Below are positions 6,985-14,220 of a DNA stretch of 64,000 nt, in pieces. Each line of letters starts with the position of its first letter. Position 1 is the first letter of the stretch. Source of the stretch: Streptomyces sp. NRRL S-455 (GTDB taxonomy: Bacteria; Actinomycetota; Actinomycetes; Streptomycetales; Streptomycetaceae); contig NZ_JOCT01000029.1 in NCBI RefSeq assembly GCF_000717875.1, positions 1 through 64,000 on the forward strand, given 5' to 3'. The notes beneath the pieces are model-generated. The model was not told where the DNA came from. It was given only the letters and a program-made list of their open reading frames with translations, and did no database searches. The position numbers and the translations under genes were made by a program.

Positions 6985-7524
6985 ATGAGCGAGACGTTCG
7001 AGCCCGTGGACTTCCGCGATGTGCACGAGGGCGACCGCCTCCAGTTCACGACCAACGACAACGGGTTCGGCGGTCGCGGTCAGTACCGCCGCACTGGCTC
7101 CGTGGTCCGGGCCACCGACAAGACGGTCCGTGTGGCATGCGACGACGGCACCACGGCCGTCCTGCGGCGGGCCGACTGGAGCGCTCGGGCCGCCGGCAAG
7201 TCTGCTCAGAAGACGGACCTTGAGAGCACCCCGCCGTGGCTGGTGGTCAGCATGGACCAGGGAGTGCTACGAGCTGAGCCCACCTCCGCTGCCGCGCTGA
7301 ACTGGTTCAAGCGGCTGCACGGGTGCAACCGTGTCCGTGAGCGCAGGCAGTACAGCGAGTACGACTACGCCTGTACGTTGGCCACGGATGGCGAGTACGC
7401 GCCGAGTGCGGGCATCGTTCGGGCCGATCACGTCCGCGCTCACGGCGGGGACCCCGACCAGACGCCCCTGTACCCGCTCGCCGATTCGCCGTACGAGTAC
7501 GTCGCACGCCCGGACGAGGACTGA
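6985..7524 (+). CDS. hypothetical protein, 179 aa, SH3/KOW-like N-terminus
   Basis: ATG 6985 follows the AGGGAACGAGGAACCGACC leader. The N-terminal 70 residues look beta-rich (VHEGDRLQFTTNDNG, GSVVRATDKTVRVACDDG), as in small KOW/Tudor folds. The rest is mixed and ends YVARPDED. No family was recognised. Confidence 0.75.
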   Translation: MSETFEPVDFRDVHEGDRLQFTTNDNGFGGRGQYRRTGSVVRATDKTVRVACDDGTTAVLRRADWSARAAGKSAQKTDLESTPPWLVVSMDQGVLRAEPTSAAALNWFKRLHGCNRVRERRQYSEYDYACTLATDGEYAPSAGIVRADHVRAHGGDPDQTPLYPLADSPYEYVARPDED

Positions 7525-7531
7525 CCCACCC

Positions 7532-7557
7532 GGGCCCCGGCCTCCTCGCCGGGGCCC
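7532..7557 (+). terminator. intrinsic terminator
   Basis: GGGCCCCGGC (7532-7541) and GCCGGGGCCC (7548-7557) pair fully around CTCCTC. Confidence 0.65.
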
Positions 7558-7651
7558 TGCACCACCCGACCAAGGAATCAAGGAAGCGATTCTCCGCTCC
7601 GGCCGTATGATCCGTGCCGGCCGACGGGGGCCTCAGAGAGGACGACCGACC

Positions 7652-7852
7652 GTGACGACGCAGGACCGCATCAGCGACCCGGGGTTCACCGCCGCGCAGG
7701 ACCAGAACGAGGCTGCGATAGCCGAGCTGACCGGCCTCGGCGTGCCGGAGGACCGCGCCATCGTCATCGTGCGGCGGACCTACTCCAACGGGCTCGACCG
7801 GGGCCTGTACCTCGGGCTGCGGAAGCTGAACGCCCCGGCCGCCACGTCCTGA
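7652..7852 (+). CDS. small hypothetical protein, 66 aa
   Basis: GTG 7652 chosen because GAGAGGACGACCGACC matches the genome's leader end. The product is helical and may hold a helix-turn-helix-like or UBA-like fold (ELTGLGVPEDRAIVIVRRT). Upstream at 7571-7588 a full ribosome-binding cassette (AAGGAATCAAGGAAGCG) is followed by ATT rather than ATG, in frame with this gene. Either the start moved, or ATT initiates and gives 21 extra residues. Confidence 0.6.
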   Translation: MTTQDRISDPGFTAAQDQNEAAIAELTGLGVPEDRAIVIVRRTYSNGLDRGLYLGLRKLNAPAATS

Positions 7853-7875
7853 CAGCCGGCCAGGAATCGAATCGG

Positions 7876-7900
7876 GTCCCGGGGTTGTGCGCCCCGGGAC
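7876..7900 (+). terminator. GC hairpin with TTGTGC in its loop
   Basis: GTCCCGGGG (7876-7884) and CCCCGGGAC (7892-7900) around TTGTGCG, which holds the -35 of the next promoter. Followed by TTTCTGATTT. Confidence 0.6.
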
Positions 7901-7922
7901 TTTCTGATTTAATTAAATCAGT
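7885..7922 (+). promoter_or_regulatory. TTAATTAA-type promoter/operator, copy 6
   Basis: TTGTGC (7885-7890), 17 bases, TTTAAT (7908-7913). The site CTGATTTAATTAAATCAG is a perfect 18-base palindrome, the most symmetric copy, and probably the closest to the true operator consensus. Confidence 0.75.
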
Positions 7923-7958
7923 GAGCCGGACAGACCGGCCGGAAACGAGGAACCGACC

Positions 7959-8525
7959 ATGGGCAAAGGCGGGGGCCACAGTAAAGGCCAGACGATGCCG
8001 TACGCCGTCGTACGTACCTGGGGTGGCGGCAAGCCGACCCGCACGCCGAAGTGGAACATCGGCGCCGCCGAGGCCGACATGCTCGACTCGCTGCGTGCCG
8101 CCAACGCGCGGGGTGCCGAAATCGAGATCCGGGTCATCGACCGGGCGACGGGCGAGATGGTCGCCGAGCCGCAGCGCTGCGTCGTGTGCCGCGAGCGGTG
8201 GGCCACCGAGACTGGTTCCGCCCGGGGCGCCGAGGCGCCCTCGCTCTGCCGCTACTGCGAGGACGAGCACGTGGACCCGGCGCTGGCCGCCCAGTCGGAG
8301 CCGCTCGTCCAGGCCCTTCAGGCGAAGGGGCTGGAGCCCGTCGCACAGCCGGACGGCATGGTGACCGTGGAGGCGAACGGCATCGACTGGACGATGCAGC
8401 CGGTCCCGCACGCGGTCACGGGTGAACCGTGCGGCGTGTGGTCGGCCGTCGGCCCCGCCGGCCCGCGCGGGCAGTTCGTCGCACTCAACGCGGCCGAGTT
8501 CGTCGCCCAGCGCCGGACCCCGTAG
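7959..8525 (+). CDS. zinc-knuckle hypothetical protein, 188 aa
   Basis: ATG 7959 follows AAACGAGGAACCGACC. A central Cys cluster (CVVCRERW near residue 72, LCRYC near residue 93) probably binds zinc. The N-terminus is Gly-rich, and the C-terminal part looks like a small alpha/beta domain with AVGPAGPRGQFVALN. No family was recognised. Confidence 0.75.
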   Translation: MGKGGGHSKGQTMPYAVVRTWGGGKPTRTPKWNIGAAEADMLDSLRAANARGAEIEIRVIDRATGEMVAEPQRCVVCRERWATETGSARGAEAPSLCRYCEDEHVDPALAAQSEPLVQALQAKGLEPVAQPDGMVTVEANGIDWTMQPVPHAVTGEPCGVWSAVGPAGPRGQFVALNAAEFVAQRRTP

Positions 8526-8593
8526 GACTTCAGACACCCGAGGCCGGGGCACTGACACCCCGGCCCGCCGATCACGGAAACGAGGAACCGACC

Positions 8594-8983
8594 ATGACCC
8601 GCAACGGTCTCCCCCAACTGGGGGACGTCAACCCCGGTGACGAGCTGGTAGTCATTGACGACCCCAGCAGCCGGAACCTCAGGACGGTACGCGTCCGGGT
8701 GACGAAGGTTGCTCCGGTGTGGATCGACGTGGAATCGGTGGACGGCAGTCGCCTGAGTGAGAGCAGGTTCCGCCGTGACAACCAGTCCGCCAAGGCAAAG
8801 CCCGAGCACTGGACCGCGTGCTTCTACACCCTGGAGCAGTGGGCGTGGAAGGAGCGGAACGCCCGCGCGCACCGCTACCTGCGCGAGATCGGCGTCAGCG
8901 CCGATCTCGGCTCCCGCTTCTCAGGTGACCCGCTGACCCTGGCCAACGTCATCCGGCGCGGACTTGGCGAGGCCGAGCTGTGA
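8594..8983 (+). CDS. hypothetical protein, 129 aa
   Basis: ATG 8594 follows AAACGAGGAACCGACC. The first 60 residues look like a beta-barrel (NPGDELVVIDDPS, TVRVRVTKVAPVW), then a Trp-rich linker (EQWAWKERNARA) and a helical tail. Its stop overlaps the next gene's GTG start, indicating coupled translation. Confidence 0.75.
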   Translation: MTRNGLPQLGDVNPGDELVVIDDPSSRNLRTVRVRVTKVAPVWIDVESVDGSRLSESRFRRDNQSAKAKPEHWTACFYTLEQWAWKERNARAHRYLREIGVSADLGSRFSGDPLTLANVIRRGLGEAEL

Positions 8984-9162
8984 CCGCCATGGACGACGGC
9001 TGGCACTACGGCCCCGACGGGACCCCGGAGCGCGGGTTCCTGGAGGGTACGGCCTTCCAGCCGGACGACACCCGCGACCACATGGACGCGTGGGGCTCCG
9101 TCCACCCGGAGAACCTGAAGGACTGCGGGCCATGCCGCGCCGAAAGCATCCTGACCCTGTGA
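8980..9162 (+). CDS. small hypothetical protein, 60 aa
   Basis: GTG 8980 overlaps the previous stop as GTGA; an ATG at 8989 is an alternative. Acidic, ends with DCGPCRAESILTL. The CxxC and actinobacterial zinc-knuckle character suggest metal binding. Function unknown. Confidence 0.65.
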   Translation: MTAMDDGWHYGPDGTPERGFLEGTAFQPDDTRDHMDAWGSVHPENLKDCGPCRAESILTL

Positions 9163-9201
9163 CGCATGACGGCCGGCCGGGAGCCGTGATCCCGGCAACG
9201 A

Positions 9202-9299
9202 GGGCCCCGCAGCGCGGCAGCCTCGCATCCGAGCGCGAACCTTGGTCGGTTCCCACGCGCTCTGCGGGGCCCCCGGTTCGACTCCGGGCGGGCCCACCA
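9202..9299 (+). tRNA. tRNA-like element, possible tRNA-Ser(CGA) or att-type tRNA fragment
   Basis: The 3' end is textbook: T-arm CCCGG-TTCGACT-CCGGG (9272-9288), acceptor strand CGGGCCC, A73 and encoded CCA (9297-9299). GGGCCCC at 9202 can pair as the 5' acceptor except at position 7. CCGAG and CTTGG (9229-9245) can form an anticodon stem with loop CGCGAAC, anticodon CGA, but position 33 is G rather than U. The D-arm is weak and the variable region (9246-9271) is long. It may be a divergent tRNA, a tRNA pseudogene, or a 3' tRNA fragment used for integration. Confidence 0.45.
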
Positions 9300-9334
9300 C
9301 AGCAGGCAGGCGACGACCACGGAAACGAGGAGCG

Positions 9335-9733
9335 ATGACCATCTACTTTCTGCCCGATGAGTACGCCCGGGTGACGCAGACGACCGTGGTGGTCCCGGTC
9401 GCCCGGCCCAACACGGACGCGCTCACCGACCCGTCGAACGGCCACGTGGTCCTCCCGGCGCGCGTCGAGATCACCCTGCGGCTGGACGAGGGCACCCCGC
9501 GCGGCGACCGTGCGACCGCCCACGTCGCCGTAGTCGGACCGCGACGGCTGAAGTCCGGGGCCGTCGGCAAGCCCATCACGACCATCGGGTGGGAAAGGGC
9601 GCGCAACGACGGCTCGCGCGGTTACGTGGCCCGGCCCGACTGGCTCACGGAGCTGCTCGCCGAACACCTGCCGGAGGGCTGGGACCCGGCGCTGCTGGAG
9701 CTGATCGACGACCACGGAAATGAGGAGCGATGA
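9335..9733 (+). CDS. hypothetical protein, 132 aa
   Basis: ATG 9335 follows GAAACGAGGAGCG. Beta-strand-rich N-terminal half (TQTTVVVPVARP, VVLPARVEITLRLDEG) and a C-terminal helix WLTELLAEHLPEGWD. The last residues DHGNEER are simply the translation of the ribosome-binding cassette for the next gene, whose ATG overlaps this stop. Confidence 0.75.
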   Translation: MTIYFLPDEYARVTQTTVVVPVARPNTDALTDPSNGHVVLPARVEITLRLDEGTPRGDRATAHVAVVGPRRLKSGAVGKPITTIGWERARNDGSRGYVARPDWLTELLAEHLPEGWDPALLELIDDHGNEER

Positions 9734-10305
9734 GCAGCGCACTGCCCGAGTGGCTGGTGGACTACGTGCTGAAGCGGGACCAGCAGCGTGCCGATGAGGT
9801 GAACGCCGTGCTCGCCGCCATGAGCGAACGGGAGCGGCGCCTGGTTCGCGAGGCGGCCGTCATGGCCTACGTCCACGGACGTCAGCACCCGAACGGGGCC
9901 GACCACCCCAAGGACTCCACGGTCCTGGCCAACGTGATCGGGGCATGCCTCGCGAACGCCGACCTCTACCCGGTGACCAACTACGTCGCCAAGGTCGGAC
10001 CGCCCGTAGCCCTCACGCCGTGCACGCACGTGAAGGCGCTGCACGACACGGAGCACGACGGGCTGATCGTGGAGGGGTGTTCGTGGTGCGCCGGGCGGGA
10101 GCAGCTCGGTACGCCCGGCCACACCAAGCCGCTGATGCGCGTGACGTCGACCGGACTGCGTCCGGGACTGACCGACGCGGAGCGCGCGATGCTGCGCTAC
10201 GCCCTGGAGCTGGCCGAGAACGCGATGGCGTCCGAGGGCGACGAGTTCAGCGACGACGACCACGAGGCCGTCGCGTCGCTCAAGCTGCTCGCTGGGGAAG
10301 AATGA
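9730..10305 (+). CDS. hypothetical zinc-knuckle helical protein, 191 aa
   Basis: ATG 9730 overlaps the preceding TGA. An N-terminal helical domain (residues 1-90, including ERERRLVREAAVMAYVHGRQ) is followed by a Cys/His segment (PCTHVKALHD, GCSWCAGREQL) that may bind zinc, then a C-terminal helical hairpin (LTDAERAMLRYALELAENA). No family was recognised. Confidence 0.75.
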   Translation: MSSALPEWLVDYVLKRDQQRADEVNAVLAAMSERERRLVREAAVMAYVHGRQHPNGADHPKDSTVLANVIGACLANADLYPVTNYVAKVGPPVALTPCTHVKALHDTEHDGLIVEGCSWCAGREQLGTPGHTKPLMRVTSTGLRPGLTDAERAMLRYALELAENAMASEGDEFSDDDHEAVASLKLLAGEE

Positions 10306-10333
10306 CCGCCAGCGACCACGGAAACGAGGAGAC

Positions 10334-10501
10334 ATGAGCAACCGACCGCAGACCGATGAACCGCCGTTCGGGTCCCCGGGCTGCACCTGCAAGCCGTGGA
10401 CTCGGGAAGGCGGACGACCGCGCTACCTTGACCCCCGCGAGACGGTGGACAAGGTCAGCGGCTGGGAAGTCAACCCGGACTGCTTCCACCACGCCAGTTG
10501 A
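10334..10501 (+). CDS. small Cys-containing protein, 55 aa
   Basis: ATG 10334 follows GGAAACGAGGAGAC. Begins MSNRPQTDEPPFGSPGCTC, and a further Cys and two His lie near the end (DCFHHAS), so it is a possible zinc-binding micro-protein. Last plus-strand gene before the convergent parB gene. Confidence 0.65.
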   Translation: MSNRPQTDEPPFGSPGCTCKPWTREGGRPRYLDPRETVDKVSGWEVNPDCFHHAS

Positions 10502-10514
10502 CCCCGCACAGCCC

Positions 10515-10546
10515 GAAGCCCCGGAGCCGCTACGGCCCGGGGCTTC
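10515..10546. terminator. bidirectional terminator between convergent genes
   Basis: GAAGCCCCGG (10515-10524) and CCGGGGCTTC (10537-10546) with an inner partial stem. It lies between the plus-strand gene ending at 10501 and parB ending at 10556 on the other strand. Confidence 0.7.
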
Positions 10547-10555
10547 GTCGTGCCG

Positions 10556-11359
10556 TCACGGCGTGAGCCGGCCGATCTTGGCAGCGAGGGACGCCACCTG
10601 CTTGGCCAGCTCCAGGCCGCGCTCATGGTCGGCCTCCAGCGCGTCGGTAACGACCGTGCCGCGCAGGGCCTTGTGTGCGACGCGCAGCGCGGCCAGGCCC
10701 TGCTCCAGCCGCACGATGGCCAGGGCCTCCTGCGGGGTGTGTTCGGTCGGCAGGTCTGCGGACCCCTCGTCCTCCTCGGCCGTCTGCGCGGGGATGTAGT
10801 GGAGCCGGTGGGCCGCTTCCTTGATGGTGGCGGCCGTCACCTTCGCCCCGGCTTGCTTGACCGCCACGACGACCTCCCGCACGGCCTCCTCGCCGTGGGC
10901 CTCCAGGACCGGGGCAAGGGCGCGGGCCTGCGACTCCACGGGTGCCGTGTCGAAAATTTTAGACAGCAGGTTCATCGTCGGGGCGGCGTCGATGAGCTGA
11001 TAGGCGCGGGAGCGGTCCATGTCCCACCGGTCGCTGATGTACTGCTCGAACGTCTCGTGAGTGACCTTGTAGAGCCCGCCGTCCTCGTCGCGAATCGCGC
11101 GCAGGGCTGTCCCGGCCTCCACGACGAACCGGGCGCGGGCCGCCTTGAGGGAGTGACTAGCCGCTTCCTTCGCCTCGTCGATGGCCGCCTCGAACGCGGC
11201 CAGGCGCTCCTCGGCCGTGCCGGTGACGGTGGCCGGGTCGAGCACCTTCGGGGCGAACGGGTCCGGCGTCGTGGCCGTCGCGCTCGCGTGCCGGGCGCGC
11301 AGGACGTCGGACAAGCCGGGAGCGCGCCCGGGGGCGGGAAGCTGCTTGGCGGGGCTCAT
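10556..11359 (-). CDS. ParB-like partition partner protein
   Basis: 267 aa; the start at 11359 overlaps the parA stop as ATGA. It is the second gene of a parA-parB operon. An Ala-rich N-terminus is followed by a helical region including DMDRSRAYQLIDAAP (about residues 119-133), which resembles the helix-turn-helix of short actinobacterial phage and plasmid ParB-like proteins. The C-terminal half is helical and may mediate dimerisation. The canonical N-terminal ParB CTPase motif was not seen, so it is a ParB-like centromere-binding candidate, called mainly by position next to ParA. Confidence 0.8.
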   Translation of the reverse strand: MSPAKQLPAPGRAPGLSDVLRARHASATATTPDPFAPKVLDPATVTGTAEERLAAFEAAIDEAKEAASHSLKAARARFVVEAGTALRAIRDEDGGLYKVTHETFEQYISDRWDMDRSRAYQLIDAAPTMNLLSKIFDTAPVESQARALAPVLEAHGEEAVREVVVAVKQAGAKVTAATIKEAAHRLHYIPAQTAEEDEGSADLPTEHTPQEALAIVRLEQGLAALRVAHKALRGTVVTDALEADHERGLELAKQVASLAAKIGRLTP

Positions 11360-12150
11360 CGGTCGATCACCTCGGCGATGGACCGGTACGCCTTGGCGTG
11401 CTCGGACTCGGGCGCGTAGTCGACGGGTGTGCGCCCGTACCGCCACGCCTCGGTGATGACGACGCCCAGGGGCACCGTAGCGAGGACGGGGAGGCCATCC
11501 AGTGCCCCGAACTCCTTCAGCACGGACTGGGCGAGCAGGCTCGGCGGACGTCGTAGCCGGTTGACCACCAGGCCGTGCAGCTCCAGCGGCTTGGTGCGCA
11601 GGTCGGCGTCCACGGAGGCGACCTGAGGCAACAGAAGTTCCAGGGCCTTGAGGCTGGAGTCCTCGGCCTCCACGGGGATGAGCACGCCGTCGGCGGCGGT
11701 CAGCGCGTTGTCGGTGAGGATGTCCAGGGAGGGCGGGGAGTCAATGAGCACGTGGTCCCAGGCACCCCGTGCTGAGGCGAGCAGCTTGGCCAGCCGCTGC
11801 TCGCGGGCCTTGACCTTGTCGACGTCGCGCACGGCCATGAACATCTCGAACGCGTTCGGAACGACGTCGATGCGGCCGGCGGGCTCGGAATGCGTAACGG
11901 CGAGGTCCGCTACGGGACCGGTGAACTCGCCGACCAGCGACCGGTAGAGGTTGGGCGCACCGTCGCCGGACGGCGCCTGCGGGACCTTGAGTCCGTCAGT
12001 GAGGTGGCCCTGCGGGTCCAGGTCGACAACGAGGACGTTGCGGCCCATCTCGGCGAGCGCCCCGGCGGTGCCGAGGGTCGTGACGGTCTTGCCGACCCCG
12101 CCCTTCTGGTTGGTGACGGCGGTGATGCGCGTGGTGGTGGATGCATCCAT
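11356..12150 (-). CDS. parA: ParA-family partition ATPase
   Basis: 264 aa. Deviant Walker A is KGGVGKT (residues 16-22); VLVVDLDPQGHLTDG and HVLIDSPPSLDILT give the Walker A-prime and B regions. These are the diagnostic ParA/MinD motifs. It would pattern ParB-DNA complexes to segregate a low-copy episome. No N-terminal HTH extension is seen, so it is the small type. Its start at 12150 faces the promoter at 12191. Together with the integrase at 45425 it suggests the element can persist extrachromosomally. Confidence 0.95.
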   Translation of the reverse strand: MDASTTTRITAVTNQKGGVGKTVTTLGTAGALAEMGRNVLVVDLDPQGHLTDGLKVPQAPSGDGAPNLYRSLVGEFTGPVADLAVTHSEPAGRIDVVPNAFEMFMAVRDVDKVKAREQRLAKLLASARGAWDHVLIDSPPSLDILTDNALTAADGVLIPVEAEDSSLKALELLLPQVASVDADLRTKPLELHGLVVNRLRRPPSLLAQSVLKEFGALDGLPVLATVPLGVVITEAWRYGRTPVDYAPESEHAKAYRSIAEVIDR

Positions 12151-12190
12151 GACGCGGGAGCCTATCGGGCGACCCGTCGGCCCCTGGGTA

Positions 12191-12230
12191 TTGCCCCGAC
12201 CGGCGACCTATGATTTAATTAAGTCATCTG
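12191..12230 (+). promoter_or_regulatory. TTAATTAA-type promoter/operator, copy 7
   Basis: TTGCCC (12191-12196), 17 bases, TTTAAT (12214-12219) in TATGATTTAATTAAGTCATC. It sits in the 114-base gap between divergent parA and the gene at 12265. A bound repressor could influence both. Confidence 0.7.
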
Positions 12231-12264
12231 CCGGACGGACCGGCCGGGGAGAAGGGAACCGACT

Positions 12265-12555
12265 ATGAAGCTCGACCGTATGGACATCGTCAACGCCGCT
12301 GAGACCGCCGAGGTGTGGGACGACGACTACGAGATTCGCGAGGCGTACAGCGGCCGGTACATGGGCTCCCGTACCTGCCTGGCGGTGACCCTGCCCAGCG
12401 CCAGCAAGCTGACCGAGTTCATGGTCGCCCTCGCCGTCCAGCTCACCGAGAACGACCGGGCCGACGACGCGCTGAGCCTCGCCCGGATGACCCGCACCGA
12501 CTCGATGGGCACTGGCATCGTCGCCTACTGGCCCGGCGTTGAACTGGCCGGCTGA
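12265..12555 (+). CDS. hypothetical protein, 96 aa
   Basis: ATG 12265 follows GAGAAGGGAACCGACT. Contains a charged N-terminus (MDIVNAAETAEVWDDDYEI), a strand around CLAVTLPSASKL and a helix FMVALAVQLTENDRADDAL. No family was recognised. Divergent from parA. Confidence 0.75.
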   Translation: MKLDRMDIVNAAETAEVWDDDYEIREAYSGRYMGSRTCLAVTLPSASKLTEFMVALAVQLTENDRADDALSLARMTRTDSMGTGIVAYWPGVELAG

Positions 12556-12566
12556 CCGCACCGCCC

Positions 12567-12690
12567 GGGGCCGTTCGGCCCCAACCCGCTTCCGTGGGAT
12601 AACGAAGTCCGCCAGGCCACCGGCCCGGAGGCGCCGGCTCACAGCCGGCCGGGAGCACTCGCTGCACCACTGACCAAGGAACAAGGAGAC
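12567..12690 (+). promoter_or_regulatory. structured leader, copy A of a duplicated RNA element
   Basis: Hairpin GGGGCCG-TT-CGGCCCC (12567-12582) is followed by CCGTGGGATAACG, then CCCGG...CCGGG enclosing an inner GCCGGC/GCCGG(C) stem, then GGGAGCAC. The same order occurs at 13501-13620 with sequence changes in the inner arms that keep pairing. It precedes the gene at 12696. Confidence 0.5.
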
Positions 12691-12695
12691 GGGCC

Positions 12696-12968
12696 ATGCA
12701 GACGATCTGGACGAGGTGGGACCTCGCGGACATGCAGGACGCGGCCGACGCCGAGGGGCACACGGCCCTGGACGCCCTCGTGGTCCCGGAGCTGAAGCTG
12801 GTGGGGACGCTGCCGTACTCCGGTGCGTTAACCGACTACCGGGAGCACATCACCGCCTGCGCGGACTGCCGCCGCGACGACCGCCCGGACTGCCGTACGG
12901 GCGAGGCCCTGCTGGCCGTCTCCCGCATCGGTGTGGAGGAGCAGCACCGCATGGCCGTGCACAACTGA
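12696..12968 (+). CDS. small zinc-knuckle protein, 90 aa
   Basis: ATG 12696 follows AAGGAACAAGGAGACGGGCC. The motif YREHITACADCRRDDRP-DC (His, CxxC, Cys) resembles the short metal-binding knuckles common in actinobacterial phage proteins. Function unknown. Confidence 0.75.
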   Translation: MQTIWTRWDLADMQDAADAEGHTALDALVVPELKLVGTLPYSGALTDYREHITACADCRRDDRPDCRTGEALLAVSRIGVEEQHRMAVHN

Positions 12969-12986
12969 CGACGGTTCAACAAGGCA

Positions 12987-13015
12987 GCGCCCCGGGGTTG
13001 TCCACCCCGGGGCGC
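12987..13015 (+). terminator. GC hairpin with TTGTCC in its loop
   Basis: GCGCCCCGGGG (12987-12997) and CCCCGGGGCGC (13005-13015) around TTGTCCA. Fourth case of a promoter -35 held in the loop of a perfect hairpin. Confidence 0.6.
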
Positions 13016-13036
13016 TGTGATTTAATTAAGTCATCA
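12998..13036 (+). promoter_or_regulatory. TTAATTAA-type promoter/operator, copy 8
   Basis: TTGTCC (12998-13003), 17 bases, TTTAAT (13021-13026) in TGATTTAATTAAGTCATC. Drives the gene at 13081. Confidence 0.7.
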
Positions 13037-13080
13037 GCCGGGCGGACTGCCCGGCAGGACCAAGGAACGAGGAATCGACC

Positions 13081-13482
13081 ATGACGCACTTCCAGACCTG
13101 CCGCCGCCACCCCGAGGCCGGGCGCTTCCTGCGCGACTGCTACGGCTGCAAGCGCGACCTGTTCGACATGCAGGCCCGCAACGAGGCCGAGGCGCAGGCC
13201 CGCAAGGCGCTCGCCCTGATCGGTTCCTCGGACGTGGAGATCCTGTCCGCGCAGGCCGTCGGGACGGCTCTCGTCGTCGCCACCCACAACCCGGCCCCCT
13301 TCGTCGGCGGGTACGCGGTCGACGTCTTCCGGCTCCCCACGGCCGCCGAGACGGACCCCGACCTGAGCGACGACTACCGGCTCCCCGCCGGACAGTGGGT
13401 CCTCAACTGGCAGGCGTGGGACGAAGTCGACACCACGGCTCAGATGACCGCCGAGGCCCGCGCGTACCTCGCCACCGCCTAG
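13081..13482 (+). CDS. zinc-knuckle hypothetical protein, 133 aa
   Basis: ATG 13081 follows AAGGAACGAGGAATCGACC. The N-terminus has a treble-clef-like set of Cys/His (TCRRHPEAG, RDCYGCKRDL), then a helix rich in Glu/Ala. The C-terminal half looks beta-rich (ALVVATHNPAPF, YAVDVFRLP). No family was recognised. Confidence 0.75.
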   Translation: MTHFQTCRRHPEAGRFLRDCYGCKRDLFDMQARNEAEAQARKALALIGSSDVEILSAQAVGTALVVATHNPAPFVGGYAVDVFRLPTAAETDPDLSDDYRLPAGQWVLNWQAWDEVDTTAQMTAEARAYLATA

Positions 13483-13500
13483 TTGTCCGCCTGACCCACC

Positions 13501-13628
13501 GGGGCCATTCGGCCCCAAGCAGCTCCCGTGGGATAACGGATGTCCGCCGGGCCCCGCCCGGAAGTGCCGGATCGTGACCGGCCGGGAGCACCCACCCCCT
13601 ACACCGCTGACCAAGGAAAGTGGGACGC
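13501..13628 (+). promoter_or_regulatory. structured leader, copy B of a duplicated RNA element
   Basis: GGGGCC-ATTC-GGCCCC hairpin, CCGTGGGATAACG, then CCCGG...CCGGG enclosing a smaller CCGG/CCGG stem, then GGGAGCAC. The order and spacing match 12567-12690. Confidence 0.5.
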
Positions 13629-14072
13629 ATGGACGCATTCGAAGCCCCCGGCACCGTCCGGGGTACGGCCCTGCGGTTCGACCCGGGCCACGCCGGCACG
13701 CTGACGATGACCACGCAGTTCATCACCGCCGGGACGTACAACGGTGTGGTGCTGCAACCGTCGTGGGTCCTGCCGCTGGCCGCGTGGTTCGCCGGCGAGG
13801 CGCAGCCAGCCGCGCACGGGGATCTCCCCGGGACGCTGTACGGGCGGCGCATGGACATCGCCGGCGACGAGTACGCCATCGTCTGGTCCACGCACACGTG
13901 GGCGCAGCTGGACTGCGTCCTGCCGTTCGGGACGGCCCGGGTGCAGGCCGGACCGCGCGGCAGGGAGTACGGATCGACCGTGATGCTCGCCCCCGAGGCG
14001 CGGGTCGACGTGGCCGCGTGGCTGCGCCGGACCCACGCCGAGGGGTGGACGCAGCGCGAGCCGGCTGCCTGA
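13629..14072 (+). CDS. hypothetical beta-rich protein, 147 aa
   Basis: ATG 13629 sits at a good distance from AAGGAAAG; an in-frame GTG at 13620 is too close. Repeated beta-type segments (TVRGTALRFDPG, TMTTQFITAGTYNG, EYAIVWSTHTWAQL) suggest a beta-sandwich. No signal peptide. No family was recognised. Confidence 0.75.
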   Translation: MDAFEAPGTVRGTALRFDPGHAGTLTMTTQFITAGTYNGVVLQPSWVLPLAAWFAGEAQPAAHGDLPGTLYGRRMDIAGDEYAIVWSTHTWAQLDCVLPFGTARVQAGPRGREYGSTVMLAPEARVDVAAWLRRTHAEGWTQREPAA

Positions 14073-14120
14073 GCAGGCCGTTCGGCGATTGGCGTACCCG
14101 CTGGCACACTCCGTGCCTAC

Positions 14121-14150
14121 GTCGTGGCCCACCCCCTGCCGGGCCACGAC
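14121..14150 (+). terminator. intrinsic terminator
   Basis: GTCGTGGCCC (14121-14130) and GGGCCACGAC (14141-14150), a perfect 10-bp stem. Confidence 0.65.
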
Positions 14151-14154
14151 TCCA

Positions 14155-14185
14155 GTGCCCCGCCCACACCCCCTGGGCGGGGCAC
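14155..14185 (+). terminator. second GC hairpin
   Basis: GTGCCCCGCCC (14155-14165) and GGGCGGGGCAC (14175-14185), an 11-bp perfect stem right after the previous hairpin. The pair probably insulates the gene at 14221. Confidence 0.55.
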
Positions 14186-14220
14186 TCGCAACTTGACCAA
14201 GGAACAAGGGGAGGCCCGTC

